Assembly: GCA_964530165.1 (NCBI GenBank)
Contig: CAZGYE010000153.1
Coordinates: forward strand, 1-13,194
Direction: 5' to 3'
Length of the DNA: 13,194 nucleotides
Source: CAZGYE01 sp964530165
GTDB taxonomy: Bacteria; Planctomycetota; Planctomycetia; Planctomycetales; Planctomycetaceae
The notes below the pieces were generated by a model. It had not been told where the DNA came from, ran no database searches, and saw nothing but the letters and a program-made list of their open reading frames with translations. Shown piece after piece: positions 8,965 through 13,194 of this stretch. Position numbers and translations under genes: made by a program. Each line of letters starts with the position of its first letter. Position 1 is the stretch's first letter.

Positions 8965-9804
8965 ATGACCACACTCAACACGTTCACCGACCTCTTCCAA
9001 AGCAGGAGAGACCCGGGAGCCGCGCCCGATGTTCACAAGGAGGAACCTGCGCGCACCAAGATCGAGACGCAGAATCTCTCCTTCTTTTACGGCTCCAAGC
9101 AGGCGCTGTTTGACGTTTCCATGACGATCGCCGACCGGTCGGTGACGGCGTTGATCGGTCCTTCGGGCTGTGGGAAGAGCACGTTTCTGCGCACGCTGAA
9201 CCGCATGAACGACATCATCGAAGGGACCCGCCTGACCGGCGGCGTGTTTCTGGAAGGCCGAAACATCTATGGACCCGAAATCGACGTCGTCTCTTTGAGA
9301 AAGCGGGTCGGAATGGTCTTTCAGAAGTCGACGCCGTTCCCCAAGTCGGTCTTCGACAACGTCGCCTTCGGTCCCAAGATCGCCGGAATCGGGAGCAAGA
9401 AGCTCCAGGCTGAAATCGTCGAGCGGTCGCTCCACCGGGCCGCGCTGTGGGACGAAGTGAAAGACCGACTCAAGGATTCCGCATTGACCCTGTCCGGCGG
9501 CCAGCAGCAGCGAATGTGTATCGCGCGCGCCCTGGCCACCAACCCCGACGTGCTGCTCATGGACGAGCCGGCTTCCGCGCTGGATCCGGCTTCAACGACG
9601 CACATCGAAGACCTGATCTTCGAGCTGAAGCGCAACTACACGATCGTCATCGTCACACACAACATGCAGCAAGCCGCACGCGTGAGTGACACGACCGGCT
9701 TTTTCTATGAGGGACAGTTGATTGAAATGGGAGAAACCAAACAGTTATTCACGAAACCGGGCGAAAAACAAACCGAAGACTATATCACCGGCCGATTTGG
9801 CTGA
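8965..9804 (+). CDS. pstB: PstB phosphate ABC transporter ATPase
   Basis: A 279-residue ABC ATPase that powers phosphate import through PstC/PstA. Motifs are complete: Walker A GPSGCGKST (65-73), Q-loop MVFQKSTPFPKS, signature LSGGQQQR (176-183), Walker B VLLMDEP with E201, and switch histidine H232 (VTHNMQ). RTLNRMND after Walker A and PFPKSVFDNVAFG are typical of PstB. About 30 residues precede the first conserved strand (KIETQNLSFFYG), making it somewhat longer than the roughly 250-260 residues usual for PstB; the extension is polar, and I see no internal start that fits better. Only a weak GAGAGA site precedes the ATG. It is followed after 25 bp by phoU. Confidence 0.97.
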   Translation: MTTLNTFTDLFQSRRDPGAAPDVHKEEPARTKIETQNLSFFYGSKQALFDVSMTIADRSVTALIGPSGCGKSTFLRTLNRMNDIIEGTRLTGGVFLEGRNIYGPEIDVVSLRKRVGMVFQKSTPFPKSVFDNVAFGPKIAGIGSKKLQAEIVERSLHRAALWDEVKDRLKDSALTLSGGQQQRMCIARALATNPDVLLMDEPASALDPASTTHIEDLIFELKRNYTIVIVTHNMQQAARVSDTTGFFYEGQLIEMGETKQLFTKPGEKQTEDYITGRFG

Positions 9805-9829
9805 TCTACAGGACGAACGGGGCAAGAGC

Positions 9830-10504
9830 ATGTCGATTCATCTGACACGTGATCTCGAGGAGCTGCACCGCGAACTGCTGTCGATGGGGGCGTTGGTGGA
9901 GGAAATGGTCCACCAGGCGGTCGACGCGCTGTCTGAGCCGAGCCGCGACAAAGCCGAAGCGTTGACCAAAAAAGACGACGAGATCGACCGTTGGGACGTG
10001 AAGATCGAAGAGAATTGCCTGAAAATTCTGGCGCTGCACCAGCCGGTGGCCATCGATCTGCGGCGGATTGCCACCGTGCTGAAGATCTCGTCCGAGCTGG
10101 AGCGAGTTGCCGACCTGGGTGTTCACATTGCCGAGCGGGCCTACGGCTTGATCTCCGCGCCGGAGCTGGCCGTGCCCGACAAACTCAAGCAGATGGTGCG
10201 TATGGCCGTCGACATGCTGCACCGCAGCATCGATGCCTACGTCCAGCTCGACAGCCGGCTGGCTCGGAATGTATGCGGCGACGACCAGACGGTGGATGAG
10301 CTGAATCGCTTCATCATCGACGAACTTGTTTCCTGCATGCGCCAGTTTCCGGAACGTGTGGAATCGGCTCTGCACCTCTTCTCAGCCGCCCGGCAGGTGG
10401 AACGCGTGGCCGATCATGCCACAAACATTGCCGAAGACGTGGTCTATCTCGTCGAAGGGGAAATCATCCGGCATCGCGCCGACATTGGTAGAAGCAATGG
10501 CTAA
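9830..10504 (+). CDS. phoU: PhoU phosphate-signalling regulator
   Basis: A 224-residue all-helical protein of two three-helix PhoU repeats. Each repeat carries the metal-binding E-x-x-x-D signature: ELERVADLGVHIAE in the first half and QVERVADHATNIAED in the second. PhoU conveys the state of the PstSCAB transporter to PhoR so that the Pho response is off when phosphate is plentiful; it acts on the cytoplasmic face. The ATG at 9830 gives the family N-terminus (MSIHLTRDLEELHREL). The frame is open back to 9722, but that part overlaps pstB and is unlike PhoU. No strong ribosome site is present, suggesting coupling to pstB translation. The 3' end overlaps phoB by 8 bp. Confidence 0.96.
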   Translation: MSIHLTRDLEELHRELLSMGALVEEMVHQAVDALSEPSRDKAEALTKKDDEIDRWDVKIEENCLKILALHQPVAIDLRRIATVLKISSELERVADLGVHIAERAYGLISAPELAVPDKLKQMVRMAVDMLHRSIDAYVQLDSRLARNVCGDDQTVDELNRFIIDELVSCMRQFPERVESALHLFSAARQVERVADHATNIAEDVVYLVEGEIIRHRADIGRSNG

Positions 10505-11183
10505 ACCAACCATCCTGATCATTGAAGATGAGCGGTCTCTCGTCGAGATCCTGACCTACAACCTGACAAACGAGGGTTTTCAGGTCCTGAGCGCCACGGA
10601 CGGTCAGGAGGGTCTCAGAAAGGCGCAACTCGATTTGCCGGACCTGATCATTTTGGATTTGATGCTGCCGGTCGTCGATGGTCTGGAAGTGTGTCGTCAG
10701 CTACGCAGCGATCCTCGGACACAAAACATCCGCATTCTGATGCTCACCGCCAGGAGCGAGGAGACCGATGAAATCGTCGGTTTCGAGATGGGCGCCGACG
10801 ACTACGTCACGAAACCGTTCAAAGTGAAAGCGCTGATTCACCGGATCAAGGCTTTCTTGAGACGGCCGTCGGTCTCGCAGCCTCAAACTGACGCGGTCGC
10901 CGTCGGCCCGATCGAGGTCGATCGGACGCATCATATCGCCCGCCTCGACGGCCGGGAGCTGCAGTTGACTCCCACCGAGTTTCGGCTCCTCTGGACGCTC
11001 GCCCGGCAGCCGGGCCGAACATACACGCGGGCCGAGCTGATGGAAACCTCCCGCGGTGAAGACGCCAACGCAATGGAACGAACTATGGACGTCCACATCC
11101 GTTCGCTCCGCCGAAAGCTTGGGGATCGCGCGCCGTTGGTCGACACGGTTCGCGGCGTGGGCTATCGCTTCAAGCTCGACTGA
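10497..11183 (+). CDS. phoB: PhoB-like OmpR-family response regulator
   Basis: A 228-residue two-domain response regulator. The receiver (about 4-120) has acidic residues E10/D11, phosphoacceptor D54 (LILDLMLP-type), T84, Y103 and K106, all intact. The winged-helix DNA-binding domain (about 135-228) contains LTPTEFRLLWTLARQPGR, the recognition-helix region MERTMDVHIRSLRRKLGD and the C-terminal TVRGVGYRF hairpin. When phosphorylated by PhoR it should bind 11-bp direct repeats such as those before pstS. The start at 10497 lies inside the last codons of phoU in another frame, so it is the last gene of the pst transcript and probably autoregulated. Calling it PhoB rather than another OmpR-type regulator rests on this linkage. 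No strong terminator follows. Confidence 0.94.
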   Translation: MAKPTILIIEDERSLVEILTYNLTNEGFQVLSATDGQEGLRKAQLDLPDLIILDLMLPVVDGLEVCRQLRSDPRTQNIRILMLTARSEETDEIVGFEMGADDYVTKPFKVKALIHRIKAFLRRPSVSQPQTDAVAVGPIEVDRTHHIARLDGRELQLTPTEFRLLWTLARQPGRTYTRAELMETSRGEDANAMERTMDVHIRSLRRKLGDRAPLVDTVRGVGYRFKLD

Positions 11184-11208
11184 TCGGAGTCTTTTGCCTG
11201 GCAGTCGA

Positions 11209-11394
11209 TCATTGCACGTCAAGGGTATGGACGATCCGTCCGGCCTCAACATCGAACAGGTGAAGCGCGCTGTTTTCGTCCGCCGCTGACGAAGAGCGCC
11301 GAAATCGTACCACGGTGGCCGTCGAGTGCGCGGACCGGTATTGGGTCGGTCTGAAGGTTCCACTCTAATAGACGCAAGCCGCGAATAATGGGGA
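11209..11394 (-). pseudogene. Frameshifted tail of a WD40-repeat protein
   Basis: Two minus-strand frames join into one WD40-like repeat. From about 11394 the first reads GLRLLEWNLQTDPIPVRA then LDGHRGTISALFVSGG, a W/L...GH-dipeptide blade pattern. Near 11281-11292 the match shifts to another frame reading ADENSALHLFDVEAGRIV and HTLDVQ, then TGA at 11209-11211. The expected FSPDG-type turn is shortened, so a small out-of-frame deletion is likely. No start and no earlier blades are present: the upstream end stops just before the inverted-repeat element at 11398, as if cut off there. It converges with phoB, whose stop is 25 bp away. I infer a relic, not a working gene. Confidence 0.55.
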
Positions 11395-11397
11395 GGC

Positions 11398-11570
11398 AGA
11401 AAAGGGGATAAGTCCAATTATTGACAAGTCGTACTGGCCGTGATAGGGTCGCGGCATGCCACGCACTGCTCGCATCGCGCCTGGGGGGATGGTTTTTCAT
11501 GTCCTGAATCGGGGCAATCACCGAATGCCGATCGTTGAGCAGTACGAATATTGGACTTATCCCCTTTTCT
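11398..11570. mobile_element. 173-bp inverted-repeat element, decayed REP/RAYT type
   Basis: The ends are a perfect 21-bp inverted repeat: 11398-11418 (core AAAAGGGGATAAGTCCAAT) against 11550-11570. The similarity continues inward: TCGTACTG (11429-11436) recurs inverted at about 11540-11547, with roughly ten fewer bases between in the right arm. The interior holds the first ~24 codons of a RAYT-like transposase, directed rightward. The left arm (11400-11447) matches 13013-13060 at 45 of 48 positions. RAYT genes (REP-associated tyrosine transposases of the IS200/IS605 superfamily) are typically flanked by inverted REP sequences, so this looks like an internally deleted copy that would need a transposase supplied from elsewhere. 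No target-site duplication is evident. A C/T-rich run follows the right end. Confidence 0.65.
11456..11527 (+). pseudogene. N-terminal remnant of a RAYT (IS200-like) transposase
   Basis: The ATG at 11456 opens with MPRTARIAPGGMVFHVLNRG then NHRM, the characteristic N-terminus of REP-associated tyrosine transposases (Y1_Tnp fold; first beta strand followed by the N-R-G turn). After about 24 codons the similarity stops and the frame runs into the right inverted repeat (VEQYEYWTYPLF) and unrelated sequence, ending at 11734. Full-length members have well over 100 residues, with a HUH motif and a catalytic tyrosine; both are missing, so it cannot be an active enzyme. The rest of the open frame (arginine-rich) is probably a shadow. 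Confidence 0.65.
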
Positions 11571-11606
11571 TTTTTTTTCTGTTAGCCTTTCCTGGAGACC
11601 ACTTAA

Positions 11607-11757
11607 GAGATCGACGCATTCCTCGTGAAACAGGGGTGGCTGCAAGGGGACGACAAGGCGGAGACGTGGCGGAAGAATCTGCAGGCCATCAAGGATGCCG
11701 AAGCAAAAAAAGGCGAAGGCTGGAAAGAAACTGACGATGAGTTAGAATTGCCATCCT
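11607..11757 (+). pseudogene. Orphan coding fragment upstream of the propeller gene
   Basis: Just after an in-frame TAA (11604-11606) a frame reads EIDAFLVKQGWLQGDDKAET and WRKNLQAIKDAEAKKGEG, then WKETDDELELP. The composition looks protein-like (amphipathic, Lys/Glu-rich helices) rather than like a random shadow. I do not recognise the family. It has no ATG; a GTG at 11625 with no ribosome site is the only nearby start. The frame runs on past 11757, but from there it overlaps the propeller gene out of frame and loses this character. It may be the middle of a gene broken by the adjacent element, or a small non-functional ORF. Confidence 0.3.
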
Positions 11758-12789
11758 ATGTGCGATCAAGAAACTTTTCGGCCAAATCTGCAAACTGGAT
11801 TCTGGATTGTCGTGCTGCTGATCGGCATTCTGGGGCTTCCCTTGCCGACTCGTGCCCAAGAGACCAGGGCGAAGACGGGAGCCGTGCTGCTCGTCGCCAA
11901 CAAGCACGACGATACGCTCTGCTTCATCAACCCAAACACGCTGGAGATCGTCCAGACGATTGCCACGGGTCCAAACCCGCACGAGATCATCATCACGCCC
12001 GACCAGCGCTTCGCCTATCTTTCGAACTACGCCCCGCCAGGCAATACGATTTCAGTCATTGATCTCGTCGAGAGGAAGCATATCCTGCAGATCCCAACCG
12101 GCAAGTACACGCGCATCCACGGCACGGCCATGGCACCTGACGGTAAAACCGCGTACTTCACGGCGGGGCAAACCGGGTTCGTGGTCGAAGTCGACACGAA
12201 AGCTAACCGGGTGACGCGCGGCATCCCAACCCACGGCAAGATCTCGCACATGGTCCTCGTGTCGCGCGACGGAAAACGACTCTACACGGCGAACATTGTG
12301 TCGCAGAACGTTTCGGTCATTGATCGAGCTTCCGGTGAACTGATCACCCAGGTGTCCTGCGGCAAGGGGGTTGAAGGGATGGCCTTCACGCCCGATGGCA
12401 AGCACCTCTGGGCGGCGAACCAGACGGGCGGTTCCATTACGATCATCGACTTGGCCACGCACAAGCCCCTCGACACGTTCGACTGTCCCGGCATGCCCGT
12501 GCGCATCCGCTTCACCGACGACGGAAAGCTGGCCCTCGTGCCGAGCTGGACGAAAGAAGGCCAACTCATTGTCATCGACGCAACGACGCACAAGGAGATC
12601 AAGCGGCTCAAAGTCGGCGGCTACGCTATTGGCGTCGAGATTTCACCGGACGGCAAGCGGGCCTTCGTCGGTTGCGAGCACTCGGACGGTGTCCATGTCA
12701 TCGACATGGACAAGCTGGCCGTTGAAGCGGTGATCAGAACCGGTGATGGCCCCGACCCCATGTCGATCTGGTTTCCACCGGGGACATGA
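11758..12789 (+). CDS. Secreted YVTN/YncE-type seven-bladed beta-propeller
   Basis: A 343-residue protein with a Sec signal: a polar N-region, a hydrophobic core FWIVVLLIGILGLPL (about 15-29), and probable cleavage after TRAQ (about residue 34). The mature part is a YVTN-type propeller. Blade turns repeat as TPDQRFAYLSN, APDGKTAYFTA, SRDGKRLYTAN, TPDGKHLWAAN, TDDGKLALVPS and SPDGKRAFVG, and the N-terminal strand VLLVANKHDDTLCFINP closes a seventh blade. Such proteins are extracytoplasmic; binding partners vary, and no enzyme activity should be assumed. An in-frame TAG at 11743-11745 makes the ATG at 11758 the first start; the ribosome site is poor. No promoter is evident among the relics upstream. 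It appears to be a single-gene unit. Confidence 0.9.
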   Translation: MCDQETFRPNLQTGFWIVVLLIGILGLPLPTRAQETRAKTGAVLLVANKHDDTLCFINPNTLEIVQTIATGPNPHEIIITPDQRFAYLSNYAPPGNTISVIDLVERKHILQIPTGKYTRIHGTAMAPDGKTAYFTAGQTGFVVEVDTKANRVTRGIPTHGKISHMVLVSRDGKRLYTANIVSQNVSVIDRASGELITQVSCGKGVEGMAFTPDGKHLWAANQTGGSITIIDLATHKPLDTFDCPGMPVRIRFTDDGKLALVPSWTKEGQLIVIDATTHKEIKRLKVGGYAIGVEISPDGKRAFVGCEHSDGVHVIDMDKLAVEAVIRTGDGPDPMSIWFPPGT

Positions 12790-12944
12790 GCCATGAGAAT
12801 AAGGTTGCGCGTCGTGCAGCTTCACGCGTGCGAAGAGCTGTTTAGTCAGTAGTTTCCAGAATTTCACGCAGCTTTGGCTACTCGTTTTCGTCGCCTCATA
12901 GAAAGTAGGTCCGGCCTTGGCCTGATGCAATCCAATCCGGGGTG
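12790..12944. other. Intergenic stretch after the propeller gene
   Basis: No convincing gene. A minus-strand open frame reads across this stretch and into the antisense of the propeller gene, with no family motifs and no ribosome site. CGCGT and ACGCG around 12808-12830 could pair, but no T-run follows, so I do not call a terminator. Confidence 0.4.
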
Positions 12945-13060
12945 GAAAGAAAAGGGGATAGAAAGAAAAGGGGATAAGTCCAATTATTGACAAGTTGGAC
13001 TGCCCGGAAAGGAAAAGGGGATAAGTCCAATTATTGACAAGTTGGACTGCCCGTGATAGG
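12945..13060 (+). repeat. Tandem array of REP-like palindromic repeats
   Basis: Two identical 41-bp copies lie at 12966-13006 and 13013-13053, 47 bp apart. They are preceded by a 16-bp tandem duplication, GAAAGAAAAGGGGATA at 12945-12960 and 12961-12976, which looks like a truncated third copy. Each full copy has a conserved head (AAAAGGGGATA) and then a hairpin AGTCCAA/TTGGACT (12977-12983 with 12995-13001 in the first) with an 11-base loop. The second copy continues through CCGTGATAGG to 13060 and matches the left arm of the transposase remnant (11400-11447) at 45 of 48 bases. A conserved head plus a short hairpin fits REP elements mobilised by RAYT proteins. Confidence 0.75.
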
Positions 13061-13194
13061 AGCGTGGCCCCGTGCTTGCCGACTTGCTTGGTGGCCGGGA
13101 CACCCGGTCCTACGTGACTATCAGCTTTCGGCTTTCCGCTTTCGGTTGTTTGAGATCTCCGGGCAAGAGGGGCTGAAATTGGGCGGCGCCGTGA
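13061..13194. other. Right end: short hairpin and GAAAGC-type repeat
   Basis: No gene is visible. CCGGG (13095-13099) and CCCGG (13103-13107) form a tight perfect hairpin with loop ACA. Further right, TCAGCTTTCGGC (13121-13132) is the reverse complement of the 12-mer at 251-262 and is followed by two more CTTTC-type units (to about 13145). Both look like dispersed intergenic sequence rather than regulatory sites of the genes seen here. Confidence 0.35.

Noticed and set aside
8025..9113. Plus-strand open frame of 362 codons inside pstA and into pstB
   Set aside because: Out of frame with both; pstA has clear membrane segments and an EAA loop, whereas this frame is Arg/Gly/Pro-rich.
10701..11417. 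Minus-strand open frame of 238 codons across phoB
   Set aside because: Antisense to the intact phoB. Only the part beyond the phoB stop overlaps something meaningful (the WD40 relic), and there in a different frame.
11456..11734. Intact small transposase of 92 residues
   Set aside because: Only the first ~24 residues match RAYT; the HUH and tyrosine motifs are absent and the rest reads through the inverted repeat.
12945..13060. CRISPR array
   Set aside because: Only two full units, the units are 41 bp with just 6 bp between them, no spacers of uniform length and no cas genes; a REP-type array fits better.

Overview
The window looks like ordinary chromosome from a planctomycete-type bacterium (Planctomycetota; inferred). 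The pointers are a PmoA-like DUF6807 protein, a Ser/Thr kinase with a C-terminal membrane anchor, a secreted YVTN/YncE-type beta-propeller, a WD40 relic, fairly high GC and loosely packed genes. No marker gene in the window settles the taxonomy.

Layout: (1) 1-279 has no convincing gene but holds a cluster of G/C palindromes. (2) 280-1721, minus strand: a metallophosphoesterase followed 17 bp later by a DUF6807/PmoA-like protein. (3) 2042-3691, plus strand: a Hanks-type Ser/Thr protein kinase. (4) tRNA-Leu(UAG) at 3734-3817, then a probable intrinsic terminator. (5) 4059-11183: a complete phosphate locus, phoR - pstS - pstC - pstA - pstB - phoU - phoB, all on the plus strand. (6) 11184-11757: a graveyard holding a frameshifted WD40 tail on the minus strand, a 173-bp inverted-repeat element carrying only the first ~24 codons of a REP-associated (RAYT/IS200-like) transposase, and an orphan coding fragment. 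(7) 11758-12789: a secreted YVTN beta-propeller protein. (8) 12790-13194: non-coding, with a short tandem array of the same REP-like repeat that bounds the element in (6).

The phosphate genes form one functional unit. PhoR (membrane sensor kinase) and PhoB (response regulator) would act on a promoter in front of pstS, where consecutive 11-bp units with a TTAAC core form a textbook-phased PHO box just upstream of a -10-like hexamer. PstS, PstC/PstA and PstB make the high-affinity phosphate ABC importer, and PhoU links transporter state to PhoR. Start/stop overlaps at pstS/pstC, pstC/pstA and phoU/phoB, and gaps of only 12 and 25 bp elsewhere, indicate one transcript from pstS to phoB, so phoB would be autoregulated. 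phoR sits upstream of the PHO box and has no visible box of its own.

I see no CRISPR array, prophage, toxin-antitoxin or defence module. The most unusual content is the decayed RAYT element with its related repeats at 12945-13060.
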